Shown here one piece after another: positions 9,493-17,024 of a stretch of 22,599 nucleotides of DNA; within the stretch, counting starts at the first letter, position 1, and each line of letters starts with the position of its first letter. The DNA comes from a virus, in IMG/VR virus record IMGVR_UViG_3300015603_000070, positions 1 to 22,599 of that record; one strand, given 5' to 3'. The notes under the pieces were generated by a model that saw nothing but the letters and a program-made list of their open reading frames with translations, had not been told where the DNA came from and did not search any database. Position numbers and translations under genes: made by a program.

Positions 9493-9861
9493 TTATTGAG
9501 TTTTATTTAACCTTTCGTCCATCTTCGCTATACGAGCAAATGCAGCGAAACCTTCGCTCTGAAACTTAATAGCCATCTCATCACGACCTTGAAGAATCTT
9601 AAGGAGAGTTGCGTTCTCTCCACTAAGATGGGAGATCTCGCGCATATTCTCTATGTGACTTTTGCTCAATTCATCAACCTGCTTTTTTAGAGCATCAACA
9701 GTCGTTTGCAAGATCTTAACCAGATCCGTTGCAGCAGCATCTTTCTCAACCTCAAACTTGCTGAAACCTTTTTGATACGCAGTTACTATGCCCCAGCCTA
9801 TACCGACGACTCCGACCATTCCGCTCGCTATTGTTATTGACCAATCTGGTAGATTTTCCAT
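9493..9861 (-). CDS. Membrane-anchored coiled-coil protein
   Basis: 122 residues. Residues about 9-27 (ITIASGMVGVVGIGWGIVTAY) form one transmembrane segment. A long charged helix follows to about residue 115 with heptad-like hydrophobic spacing (LVKILQTTVDALKKQVDEL). The topology, a short N-terminus, one membrane span and a long coiled coil, resembles inner-membrane spanin-type or holin-accessory proteins. It sits among tail genes rather than beside the holin-like gene, so a virion-associated role is also possible. The function is not recognised. Confidence 0.5.
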   Translation of the reverse strand: MENLPDWSITIASGMVGVVGIGWGIVTAYQKGFSKFEVEKDAAATDLVKILQTTVDALKKQVDELSKSHIENMREISHLSGENATLLKILQGRDEMAIKFQSEGFAAFARIAKMDERLNKTQ

Positions 9862-9864
9862 ATT

Positions 9865-10809
9865 CTATACGTTAGTGTTCAGACTCTTCACATTCGCAAT
9901 CAGATTCGTGTTGATGCTCTTGATATTCGCCTTCAGGTTGGTGTTGTAAGATTTTAGGTTGGCAGGACCTGCTGCCGTTATCGTCGGTGTCCATGTTCCG
10001 CTAGCAGTAAACTTCCAGATGTCGTTTCCTCCTGATTGAGTGAATGAATTAGCCCCTGATGCTGATGCTACGAATACTCCTGTAGTTGCAGAGAAGATGA
10101 CAACACCTGAGCCGCCATTGCCGCCACCTCTGTTACATCCTGAGCCTCCTCCTCCTCCTCTATTAGCAGGTGCGGAACTACCAGCTGTTGAACTACCGCT
10201 ACCGCCTGCTCCACCACTTGTTCCACCAGCAGCACAACCACCATACTGACCAGCACCACCACCACCTGCAGCGTACGATTCTGAAGCTCCACTTATTGAG
10301 GAAGATAACCCTGCACCTCCATAACCTGTAGCCACATAATTTCCACCACTACTACCAGACGCACCAGCTCCACCCCCACCTCCACCTGTACCATAAGTGT
10401 TAGGAGGTCCACCCCCACCAATATTTCCTTGTCCTGAAGTACCGTATCCAGGGCCGCCATATCCAGGGCTACCGCCAGCTCTACCCCCACCTCCTGAGCC
10501 ACCATTTTGAGCATCTGCATTACCGCCACTCCACGAATTAGTGAACCCACCGCTGCCGCCGCCGATAGCAGTAAAACCTAAAGCTGATGAGTTTCCACCA
10601 TTCGTTCCTGCTGACCCCCAATGAGGTGGATTTTCTGCCCCTGAACCGCCCCCAGTACCTCCGTTTCCAACTGTTATTGTGTTTGAAGAAGTACCTACAA
10701 CAGTACTTCCTGTCAAATATCCACCTGCCCCGCCTCCTCCACCGTTACCATCAGCACCTCCTGGTCCACCTCCTCCTCCTGCTAATATAAGATAAGATAC
10801 TGTTGCCAT
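9865..10809 (-). CDS. Glycine-rich fibre/adhesin-like protein
   Basis: 314 residues. After a short strand (MATVSYLILA), residues about 11-235 are extremely Gly-rich, with blocks of 3-6 glycines mixed with Ser, Ala, Asn, Tyr and Pro, as in phage tail-tip adhesins that form polyglycine-II helix bundles. A strand-like cap (SGVVIFSATTGVFV, IWKFTASGTWTPTI) closes this part. The last ~30 residues are three 11-residue repeats of the form ANxKSxNTNxx (ANLKSYNTNLK, ANIKSINTNLI, ANVKSLNTNV). A receptor-binding fibre is the likely role, inferred from composition and from the collagen-like fibre just upstream. It is the only gene with a purine-rich stretch upstream (GGAGATAGAGAAATAGGT), but the GGAG lies too far from the ATG to be a normal Shine-Dalgarno. 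Confidence 0.6.
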   Translation of the reverse strand: MATVSYLILAGGGGGPGGADGNGGGGGAGGYLTGSTVVGTSSNTITVGNGGTGGGSGAENPPHWGSAGTNGGNSSALGFTAIGGGSGGFTNSWSGGNADAQNGGSGGGGRAGGSPGYGGPGYGTSGQGNIGGGGPPNTYGTGGGGGGAGASGSSGGNYVATGYGGAGLSSSISGASESYAAGGGGAGQYGGCAAGGTSGGAGGSGSSTAGSSAPANRGGGGGSGCNRGGGNGGSGVVIFSATTGVFVASASGANSFTQSGGNDIWKFTASGTWTPTITAAGPANLKSYNTNLKANIKSINTNLIANVKSLNTNV

Positions 10810-10811
10810 AC

Positions 10812-10994
10812 CTATTTCTCTATCTCCTCCCTGACCTCCGCAATCGCTTCGACCAGTAGCTCTTCAAATGCTTTCAGTCCTTTCTTCTCGTCAATACGAA
10901 GAGAGAAGGAAAGTGTTATTCCGTCTTTTTCGTAGTTGAATGCTTTGGTGACCTTGTGGTCGTGAGTTACTTTCTTTGAGAAGGGATTTTTCAT
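10812..10994 (-). CDS. Small hypothetical protein (60 aa)
   Basis: A short, charged protein (MKNPFSKKVTHDHKVTKAFNYEKDGITLSFSLRIDEKKG...) with a beta-type first half and an amphipathic acidic helix at the C-terminus (LKAFEELLVEAIAEVREEIEK region). I chose the ATG at 10992-10994, which forms TAAtATG with the upstream stop. A longer reading from a TTG at 11001-11003 would overlap the collagen-like gene by 8 bp and is not needed. It lies between two fibre genes, so a chaperone or small structural role is possible, but nothing identifies its function. Confidence 0.55.
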   Translation of the reverse strand: MKNPFSKKVTHDHKVTKAFNYEKDGITLSFSLRIDEKKGLKAFEELLVEAIAEVREEIEK

Positions 10995-10995
10995 A

Positions 10996-13155
10996 TTAAG
11001 CAACGATAGTACTATTATCAGACGAAGGATTGAAGAATATCACTGTCGCTGAGACAGCAAAACCAATCACTCGTATCACCCCATCTGCTCCAGTTGGAAT
11101 TGTTGCTTGAATAGCACCTGCTGTTTCTCCAACATAGAGCGTTGCACCTATTGTCCACGTCCAAGAGTCATCTCGGACGAATGAGCCAGGAAGAGCTACC
11201 AACATCGCCTGTGTATCATTCTTTGCTTCAAGAGCGATACCAATTAAACCACCTGAGGTTGCGATTGCATCAGCGTCAGCAATCAACCACTTACTAGAAC
11301 TGCCCATATAGACGACATTCATCAGAGCGACTGTTGCACCTGACTGAAATGCGTTTGTAGCAAATCCTACTGCTGTATGGTCAGACGCTGGAGAATCTAG
11401 ATCGAAATAAGACGATATAACTACAGGACTGGAGATTGCTTGAGGACCCGTATATCCAGTAGCACCGATAGGTCCCGTATAGCCGGTAGCACCAATAGGA
11501 CCGGTAAAACCAGTTGCTCCAGTTGGTCCAATAGGTCCCGTGTATCCAGTGAAGTTCCCAGGACCGGTGTATCCGGTAGCTCCGGTTGCCCCAATAACAC
11601 CTTGAGGTCCCGTGTATCCGGTAGGTCCAGTTGCTCCAGTTGGTCCAATAGGTCCGGTATAGCCAGTGAAGTTTCCAGGACCAGTGTAGCCCGTCGGTCC
11701 AATAGGTCCCGTGTATCCGGTAAAGTTTCCAGGACCCGTGTAGCCCGTGTACCCAGTATAGCCAGTAGGACCAGTTGCACCATTAGCAGCAGCAGATCCT
11801 TGAGGTCCCGTGTAGCCAGTTGCTCCGGTCGGGCCAATAGGTCCTGTGTATCCAGTGAAGTTCCCAGGACCGGTGTAGCCGGTGTACCCAGTGAAGTTCC
11901 CAGGACCGGTATAACCAGTTGCTCCGGTCGGTCCAATAGGTCCCGTGTAGCCAGTAAAGTTTCCAGGTCCCGTGTATCCGGTTGCTCCGGTATAGCCAGT
12001 GTACCCAGTAAAGTTCCCAGGACCCGTATAGCCAGTTGCTCCGGTCGGGCCTATAGGTCCCGTGTAGCCAGTGAAGTTCCCAGGACCGGTGTATCCGGTT
12101 GCTCCAGTTGCTCCGATAACACCTTGGGGTCCTGTATAGCCGGTCGCCCCAATAACACCTTGAGGACCAGTATATCCGGTAGGGCCGATAGGTCCCGTGT
12201 ATCCAGTAAAGTTTCCAGGACCAGTGTAACCGGTAGGGCCAGTCGGGCCAGTATAGCCAGTGAAGTTCCCAGGTCCCGTGTAGCCGGTAGGACCGATAGG
12301 TCCCGTGTCTCCTGTTATGCCGATAGGACCGGTAAAACCAGTTGCTCCAGTAGGACCGATAGGTCCAGTGTATCCAGTAAAGTTACCAGGTCCTGTGTAG
12401 CCAGTTGCTCCAGTAGGACCTATTGGCCCTGTGTACCCAGTAAAGTTTCCAGGTCCGGTATATCCGGTTGCTCCAGTCGGTCCAATAGGTCCCGTGTAGC
12501 CAGTGAAGTTTCCAGGACCGGTATAACCAGTAGCTCCGGTCGGGCCGATAGGACCCGTATATCCGGTTGCACCAATAGGACCGGTAAAACCAGTTGCTCC
12601 AGTAGGACCGATAGGACCCGTGTAGCCAGTAAAGTTTCCAGGACCCGTGTAGCCGGTTGCTCCGGTTGGGCCTATAGGTCCCGTGTACCCGGTAGGACCA
12701 ATAGGTCCTGTATAACCAGTAGGGCCAATAGGACCTGTATATCCGGTTGTTCCGGTCGGTCCAATAGGACCTGTGTAACCAGTAAAGTTTCCAGGTCCTG
12801 TGTATCCAGTTGCTCCAGTAGGACCGGTGTAACCAGTAGGACCAAGAGGTCCTGTATAACCGGTTGCTCCAGTGGATCCGGTATAGCCGGTTGCTCCAGT
12901 AAAGCCGGTATAACCGGTAGGGCCAGCTGCTATGATATTCCAATACGTCGCCTGATTCGTCCCTGATCCCGGCTTATCATTTGCGGTTGCTGAAGTGTGC
13001 TCAAGTATACAAACGTACGATGATCCGGTTGCGGCATTATACACACCATCTCCAGGCACATAGAGTGTTGCGTTTGCCCAGTTACCTTGCCAATACTTTA
13101 TACCGGCGAGGGCAAGGGAACCGTCTGTTGCTGATGTCCAATTTGATCTTCCCAT
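10996..13155 (-). CDS. Collagen-like tail fibre with carbohydrate-binding-like N-domain
   Basis: 719 residues in three parts. Residues 1-77 contain a pattern of aromatic and Gly residues ([32 protein letters not shown]) like small carbohydrate-binding or fibre-attachment modules. Residues 78-572 are about 165 Gly-X-Y triplets dominated by GYT, GPT, GAT and GPI, a collagen-like triple helix. The regular pattern is broken 15 times by an NFT triplet (GPGNFTGYT) and once by GSAAANGAT. The last 147 residues form a strand-rich head ([49 protein letters not shown]) like C-terminal domains of other phage collagen-like fibres. A trimeric receptor-binding or side fibre is the probable role. It follows the head-tail adaptor gene by 11 bp. 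Confidence 0.75.
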   Translation of the reverse strand: MGRSNWTSATDGSLALAGIKYWQGNWANATLYVPGDGVYNAATGSSYVCILEHTSATANDKPGSGTNQATYWNIIAAGPTGYTGFTGATGYTGSTGATGYTGPLGPTGYTGPTGATGYTGPGNFTGYTGPIGPTGTTGYTGPIGPTGYTGPIGPTGYTGPIGPTGATGYTGPGNFTGYTGPIGPTGATGFTGPIGATGYTGPIGPTGATGYTGPGNFTGYTGPIGPTGATGYTGPGNFTGYTGPIGPTGATGYTGPGNFTGYTGPIGPTGATGFTGPIGITGDTGPIGPTGYTGPGNFTGYTGPTGPTGYTGPGNFTGYTGPIGPTGYTGPQGVIGATGYTGPQGVIGATGATGYTGPGNFTGYTGPIGPTGATGYTGPGNFTGYTGYTGATGYTGPGNFTGYTGPIGPTGATGYTGPGNFTGYTGYTGPGNFTGYTGPIGPTGATGYTGPQGSAAANGATGPTGYTGYTGYTGPGNFTGYTGPIGPTGYTGPGNFTGYTGPIGPTGATGPTGYTGPQGVIGATGATGYTGPGNFTGYTGPIGPTGATGFTGPIGATGYTGPIGATGYTGPQAISSPVVISSYFDLDSPASDHTAVGFATNAFQSGATVALMNVVYMGSSSKWLIADADAIATSGGLIGIALEAKNDTQAMLVALPGSFVRDDSWTWTIGATLYVGETAGAIQATIPTGADGVIRVIGFAVSATVIFFNPSSDNSTIVA
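11440..12924. repeat. DNA repeat array coding Gly-X-Y triplets with NFT interruptions
   Basis: An array of degenerate 9-bp units (Gly-X-Tyr/Thr codons) in higher-order blocks, typically 54-63 bp, each ending in the GPGNFT module. The module is coded by AAGTT(T/C/A)CCAGG-type sequence (plus-strand reading) near 11541, 11669, 11723, 11856, 11894, 11958, 12012, 12075, 12212, 12263, 12383, 12443, 12507, 12632 and 12787. Synonymous differences between blocks show they are diverged, but the array remains a likely site of length variation by recombination or slippage, and an assembly-collapse risk. Confidence 0.8.
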
Positions 13156-13166
13156 AGTATAAGTGA

Positions 13167-13895
13167 TTAGCGATAACTCCGTCGGCGTGCCGCGATTTGG
13201 TCGCGATGAACGCCAGCCCGGACCGAATAAAGTTTTTCAACCAGACCTCTAATTCCCTTGTCAGGACTACCGTCTTCCGAAACAAGAGAGGGATCTCCAT
13301 ACAAACGCTTCTTCAATTCTCGATACTTCGTATACATCTCTTCAGCGAGGCAGAAGTCCATTGCCGCTCCAACTGAGATGCCACGCTGTACCGGTTCCAT
13401 AAGATCAGGAATATCATGAGCATTCACAAGATCCTGGAAATCTATTTGTGCCCACAACTTAATTCCATTCACTACATCTGGTTGCCCTACGGCAATCGAC
13501 GGGCGAATATCCACAATATCTCCAAAGAGTTCCGCAGTAGGACTGCTCACATCATCTCTCGATCGAGAAGCGTTCCCTTCAACAGAACCTTGGTTTGCTT
13601 GCACGTTGATGAAGTCAACCGGCACAAATGACCCTGCCGCTGTATACATCACCTCACACTTATAGATCCTGAAGAAGTTTCTCGGTACCTGGTACTGAGT
13701 CACTCCTGCCTGGAAATCTCGCGTGAGAATATCTCCACGAAGTTCCCACTCTCCTTCAGAACCAATTATCCACGCACCAATCTCTTTGTACCAATGGTTC
13801 AGATTCCGATCTACCTCGGCATCGGAATAGTCATTTATAGTGAGCTGTGGACTCACATGATACCGGGCATCTGTTCGAAGGTCTGAGAGATACAT
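13167..13895 (-). CDS. Head-tail adaptor/connector protein
   Basis: 242 residues. The N-terminal part ([37 protein letters not shown]) matches the helix-rich opening of podovirus adaptor proteins (P22 gp4/T7 gp11 type), where short helices line up as a dodecameric ring under the portal. A strand-containing centre follows ([17 protein letters not shown]), then a long C-terminal helical part ([26 protein letters not shown]) and a basic tail ([12 protein letters not shown]). The role, joining portal to tail, is inferred from this pattern, size and position after the capsid module. The start is preceded by TTATACACAACCT, with a 90-bp gap upstream containing a hairpin. Confidence 0.6.
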   Translation of the reverse strand: MYLSDLRTDARYHVSPQLTINDYSDAEVDRNLNHWYKEIGAWIIGSEGEWELRGDILTRDFQAGVTQYQVPRNFFRIYKCEVMYTAAGSFVPVDFINVQANQGSVEGNASRSRDDVSSPTAELFGDIVDIRPSIAVGQPDVVNGIKLWAQIDFQDLVNAHDIPDLMEPVQRGISVGAAMDFCLAEEMYTKYRELKKRLYGDPSLVSEDGSPDKGIRGLVEKLYSVRAGVHRDQIAARRRSYR

Positions 13896-13899
13896 AGGT

Positions 13900-13917
13900 T
13901 GTGTATAAGGTGGATAA
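13900..13917 (-). promoter_or_regulatory. Two adjacent DnaA-box-like 9-mers
   Basis: On the minus strand the sequence reads TTATCCACC immediately followed by TTATACACA. Each differs by one base from the DnaA box TTATCCACA, and the second fits the relaxed form TTWTNCACA. They are in the same orientation, without spacer, next to a T-rich stretch (TAATTTTTTTC, plus strand) and a long hairpin. Chance similarity is possible because the match is short and there is no other origin evidence here. Confidence 0.3.
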
Positions 13918-13924
13918 TTTTTTT

Positions 13925-13981
13925 CTGAATCTCAGATCTCTCTCGACAAGTATGTTCTCATCGAGAGAGTCTGAGATCCAG
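13925..13981 (-). other. Long imperfect hairpin in the capsid-tail intergenic gap
   Basis: Arms at 13925-13946 and 13961-13981 pair over about 20 bp, with one mismatch (near 13928) and one bulged base (13937), around a 14-nt loop. In the leftward transcript the hairpin is followed by an A-run, not a U-run, so it does not read as an intrinsic terminator. In the rightward sense the T-run precedes the hairpin. A processing site (RNase III-like), an mRNA-stability element or an attenuator between capsid and tail genes is possible. Confidence 0.65.
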
Positions 13982-13985
13982 AACT

Positions 13986-14483
13986 TTAGATACCGAGCGC
14001 GCGACGCTTCTCTGCGTCAGCCGCCGCAAGATTGCGGGGGTTGCTGTCCAAGGTTTCGCTGGTGATGCGATATGCATCGGCGATGAGTTGGGCAACAGAC
14101 TGAGGAAGATCAATCATCGTATTCTTACGCACATCGAAACGGTAGCCATTGATGCTTACGGTTCGATATGCTCCGGCCTTTTCGCCCGGATCAAGAGGAA
14201 TCATCATCTTAACTTTCGGCTCTCTCGACAAAATCTCTTTTGTCTGGAGAGCTATCCCCGATACGGTGAGGAGATCTACGTCCTTAAGGCCTAGAATCTC
14301 TGTCTTCGGATCGAAGTTCGCAGTCGGTGCAACAGGAATTGTTGCGGTGAGAGCGGGAGCCTTAACTTCAGAAGCAGGTGCTTCGTGGTTAAGGTTCTCA
14401 GTTTCAGGTGATGCCATTTCTCTAGTAAGAGCTTCGCGCTGGTGCATTTCTGGTGAGTCAATTTCAAGATCGTCCATAGTCAT
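13986..14483 (-). CDS. Capsid-associated small protein, unknown function
   Basis: 165 residues. Residues 1-75 are acidic and Ala/Pro-rich and probably disordered (SPEMHQREALTREMASPET, APASEVKAPALTATIPVAP). Residues about 95-140 show a pattern seen in many small proteins encoded after phage capsid genes: short strands with an NG turn, then a basic residue, then a Pro-containing amphipathic helix (AYRTVSINGYRFDVRKNTM, then DLPQSVAQLIADAY). It may bind to the capsid or DNA, but no role is established. MTMDDLE offers two ATG starts two codons apart; neither has a Shine-Dalgarno, and AAATAAATGACT precedes the second. Confidence 0.5.
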   Translation of the reverse strand: MTMDDLEIDSPEMHQREALTREMASPETENLNHEAPASEVKAPALTATIPVAPTANFDPKTEILGLKDVDLLTVSGIALQTKEILSREPKVKMMIPLDPGEKAGAYRTVSINGYRFDVRKNTMIDLPQSVAQLIADAYRITSETLDSNPRNLAAADAEKRRALGI

Positions 14484-14558
14484 TTATTTAGTGATTAATT
14501 TTTCATCCGGTTGAAGTTTAGTCTCCGTCGGATTTCTTCAGTAGGAACCTATGCCGTA

Positions 14559-15041
14559 TTAACGGCCAGAGTAACCGAACGCGTCGTTGTACACGACCGC
14601 AGAGAGCGCAACATCGAGGGCAGTTGTGCCCGGGATGAATGCTGCGGCAGTACCGTTGATGATACAGACGTATCCAACGATAGCCTTCTTCTCATCACCC
14701 GCATTACCTGCGTTGATGTATTTCGTGCGGCCGATGTCCGTGATCTCGCTGAAGTCATCGCCGTGCACCCACGATAGGGTGACTGCGCTCGTGCTCGAAT
14801 CCACCGCTGCAAGCAGAGTGTAATAACGAGCCATAAGCGTCGCGATATTCGAGGTAGCAACACCGTTGCGACCCTTCGACAACGCGAGCGATGGGCAGTC
14901 TGCTGTCGCGGTTGGTACACCAACAATGCCATTGGCTTTCACCATGAGAGTGTTACCGTACTTCACGACAGCCGAGCCTCCAGCTTTGATCGCGAGTCCC
15001 GGAGCTGCGAGCGTACAATTCTTTATATAGAATTCATCCAT
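14559..15041 (-). CDS. Putative head decoration/capsid accessory protein
   Basis: 160 residues, with alternating hydrophobic strands and Gly/Thr-rich turns (GLAIKAGGSAVVKYGNTLMV, AIVGYVCIINGTAAAFIPGTTALDV). It lies directly after the major capsid gene (31-bp gap), the usual place for decoration or cement proteins that bind the capsid surface. No family signature is recognised, so the role rests on position, size and strand-rich pattern. It could equally be another minor head component. Confidence 0.45.
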   Translation of the reverse strand: MDEFYIKNCTLAAPGLAIKAGGSAVVKYGNTLMVKANGIVGVPTATADCPSLALSKGRNGVATSNIATLMARYYTLLAAVDSSTSAVTLSWVHGDDFSEITDIGRTKYINAGNAGDEKKAIVGYVCIINGTAAAFIPGTTALDVALSAVVYNDAFGYSGR

Positions 15042-15072
15042 ATGTATGTGAGTATATTAAGGAACTTAATAA

Positions 15073-16038
15073 TTACACGCGAGCGTGTTCGAGACGGGTC
15101 ATGAATGCGTCGTTCAGGATGAGCGCAGCAAACGTAGCCTTCCAGCCGGAAGTCTCACGCTGGTTGAGAGGGTCAGCAGTACCAGCAGAGCCAAGAGGCT
15201 TGACGATGTTCTCGAGAGCGTGACCAGCGATACGTGAAGTACCGTAAGCAAACTTTGCGAGAATAACCGTAGCGTAGACATCGATACCAGCAGCACCGGC
15301 ACCAGTGAACACCTTTGCATTCACTGTCTCAATGAAGCGAATAGAACCGTACTTGCCGATCTCACCATCCATACGTGAAGCAGGGTTGGCATAGAGTTCG
15401 ACCTTCGTAAAGCCACCACCATTAGTGATCGCGCGAAGTGTCTTCGACGTGTACACGTGGCAGATGCCGACGAAACACGGTGGAAGCGGAACGGTAGAGA
15501 TACCAGTCGTGGCATCAACGAACGATGTGATCGGACGTGCCTTGTTGACCTTGAGAGTCTCTTCGGCAGTATCGAGCATCGTGTAAGTGATCACTTCACC
15601 GGCTGCAACCTGACTCCGGAGAGTATGGCCAGAACCAGCATAGATGACCGACGTACCCGCCATGAGAACGTCACGAACGAGCTGGTCGAGAGTGTCGCCA
15701 GCCTGATCCGCGAGGATCTCGTTCGCTTCGAGACGCACTGGGTCCTCAGTTTCCATCGTGAGCTTGTCAGACAGCACAACGAAATCACCGTACTGCTGAA
15801 CAGTCGCGGAGATCGTCGTCTCAGAGAGTTGAGAACCCACCGGGGTCACGCCTTCCTGAAGCGGTGTCGTTGCAGCCGAAAGGTTTGCATAGCGACGGAA
15901 CTTGATAACGTCAGAATTCCCAACCGGAATATCCTTCACCATTCCGAACTTGTTGTACACGAGGTACGGCTGCGCGCGTAGGAGCAAATCCCTCGAGTAG
16001 AAGGAATTGACATTCGCGATCTGTGTCTTTGTAACCAT
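15073..16038 (-). CDS. Major capsid protein, N4-gp56 family
   Basis: 321 residues. The N-terminal part (FYSRDLLLRAQPYLVYNKFG, then DVIKFRRYANLSAATTPLQEGVTP and the strand pair ATVQQYGDFVVLSDKL) matches the pattern I know from the N4-gp56 family of HK97-fold capsid proteins: a K-F-R-R-Y strand followed by a Thr-Pro-Leu-x-E-G-x-x-P loop. The later ICHVYTSKTLRAI and KYGSIRFIET segments fit the A and P domains. The length is usual for this family. It assembles the icosahedral head. Upstream is the scaffold-like gene and downstream the putative decoration gene, the classic order. No N-terminal prodomain is apparent, consistent with a separate scaffold. Confidence 0.85.
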   Translation of the reverse strand: MVTKTQIANVNSFYSRDLLLRAQPYLVYNKFGMVKDIPVGNSDVIKFRRYANLSAATTPLQEGVTPVGSQLSETTISATVQQYGDFVVLSDKLTMETEDPVRLEANEILADQAGDTLDQLVRDVLMAGTSVIYAGSGHTLRSQVAAGEVITYTMLDTAEETLKVNKARPITSFVDATTGISTVPLPPCFVGICHVYTSKTLRAITNGGGFTKVELYANPASRMDGEIGKYGSIRFIETVNAKVFTGAGAAGIDVYATVILAKFAYGTSRIAGHALENIVKPLGSAGTADPLNQRETSGWKATFAALILNDAFMTRLEHARV

Positions 16039-16090
16039 AGTAAGTAAGATAGATTGCTAAAGTGCAGAATCGATCTTATTGCAAGCGTCT

Positions 16091-16678
16091 CTATCCGTTC
16101 GGGAAGAGCATTTTATTACGTGCTGCTTCCATCTCGGCAGGAGACGCGCTGCTCCAATCTCGATCTGCGGTGTTACCTCCCGGATGACGTGCCGGTGTCA
16201 CGGAAGCATCTTCGACATCCTCTGCTACAGCTACATCTTTGACGTACTTCTGTATAACAGGATTCTTCAATGCTTCGTCCAGAGTGACCCCATATGCGGT
16301 AGCATGGTCTGCGATCACTTTCACAACCTCTTTCGAAAATTCTGGATGATCCTGTCGAAATTCCACTCGATCGGCTGAAGGGATCTCCTTCTTCTCTGCC
16401 GTATCGGCTGGTTTTGGAGGAGTCACTACCGGTGGAACTACCTTCGTTGCCTCAGCAAGTTTGTCCCGATAATGTCTCTTTTGCGCGATGGTTGTCTTTG
16501 CGCTCTTCAATTTCTCCGCGAGTTCGGCCGACTTCACTGGGTCTACCAGGTCTTCGTCCTTGAAATTCGCGATGAAATCCTCCGCTTCCGTCAATGCTGT
16601 CAATTGTTCCGTAGTCATTTCGGCCTCGGTTTGTACTGTCACTTCGGCTGGGTTTTGTCCGTCTTCATTCATATGCAA
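16091..16678 (-). CDS. Scaffold-like capsid assembly protein
   Basis: 195 residues, acidic and mostly helical. Residues 1-90 are Glu/Thr/Ala-rich with heptad-like helices (TEQLTALTEAEDFIANFKDEDL, VKSAELAEKLKSAKTTIAQKR). The middle is a Pro/Val linker (VVPPVVTPPKPADTAEKKE). The C-terminal half has a helix pair (HPEFSKEVVKVIADHATAYG) and ends with a helix-turn (AEMEAARNKMLFPNG). Low complexity, acidity and position directly before the major capsid gene are typical of scaffolding proteins, which bind the capsid subunit through a C-terminal helix. No peptidase motif is seen. Two in-frame ATGs lie two codons apart (MHMNED). Confidence 0.65.
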   Translation of the reverse strand: MHMNEDGQNPAEVTVQTEAEMTTEQLTALTEAEDFIANFKDEDLVDPVKSAELAEKLKSAKTTIAQKRHYRDKLAEATKVVPPVVTPPKPADTAEKKEIPSADRVEFRQDHPEFSKEVVKVIADHATAYGVTLDEALKNPVIQKYVKDVAVAEDVEDASVTPARHPGGNTADRDWSSASPAEMEAARNKMLFPNG

Positions 16679-16729
16679 GTCATTGGCTTATTGGAGTTTA
16701 GTTCCAGGATAGATGATGATAATGTGCCC

Positions 16730-17005
16730 CTATCTCCACGGGCTGATCTTTGATCCTTCACCTTTTTCACGGTGTGTCTCACTGGGGAAAATGAGATCTT
16801 TTATCGCTAACAACATCTCAACGGCTTCCTGCCGTGCGAGCGATTGAAGCCCCATGTTACTTTTCTTATCGATAGAAAGTACATCACGAAGCTCAAGCTC
16901 TGCGGTCATGAAGAGTGCCGAAAGGGCCTCTACGCCCGTACCGCCCTGGCCGACGAGATTCTTCAAAGCATTTGTATGTTGTTCGCTCAGTTCTATTTTT
17001 TTCAT
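16730..17005 (-). CDS. Small helical protein between portal and scaffold
   Basis: 91 residues, mainly helical by pattern (HTNALKNLVGQGGTGVEALSALFMTAELELRDVL, ARQEAVEMLLAIKDLIF), with a charged, flexible C-terminus. It lies 19 bp after the portal gene and 51 bp before the scaffold-like gene. Small proteins here can be minor head or assembly factors. I do not recognise the family. Confidence 0.5.
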   Translation of the reverse strand: MKKIELSEQHTNALKNLVGQGGTGVEALSALFMTAELELRDVLSIDKKSNMGLQSLARQEAVEMLLAIKDLIFPSETHREKGEGSKISPWR

Positions 17006-17024
17006 GCTTGGCTGAGACTATCTA

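Noticed and set aside
11001-11003. TTG start for the small gene between the fibres
   Set aside because: It would overlap the upstream gene by 8 bp; the ATG at 10992-10994 directly after the stop is simpler and like the other starts.
11440-12924. Regular DNA repeats resembling a CRISPR array
   Set aside because: Units are 9-bp codon triplets in frame, with no unique spacers and no constant repeat; they are explained by the collagen-like protein.
11440-12966. Long plus-strand ORF (508 codons) antisense to the collagen-like gene
   Set aside because: It is a by-product of the Gly-X-Y codon repeats; its Ser/Arg/Val-rich product is low-complexity and there is no start context. The minus-strand collagen frame is clearly the coding one.
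14484-14558. Possible hairpin in the gap between the capsid accessory genes (GGTT...GAAG / CTTC...AACC)
   Set aside because: The stem is only 4+4 bp with a 6-nt bulge and a competing ATCCG/CGGAT pairing; no T-tract. Too weak to annotate.
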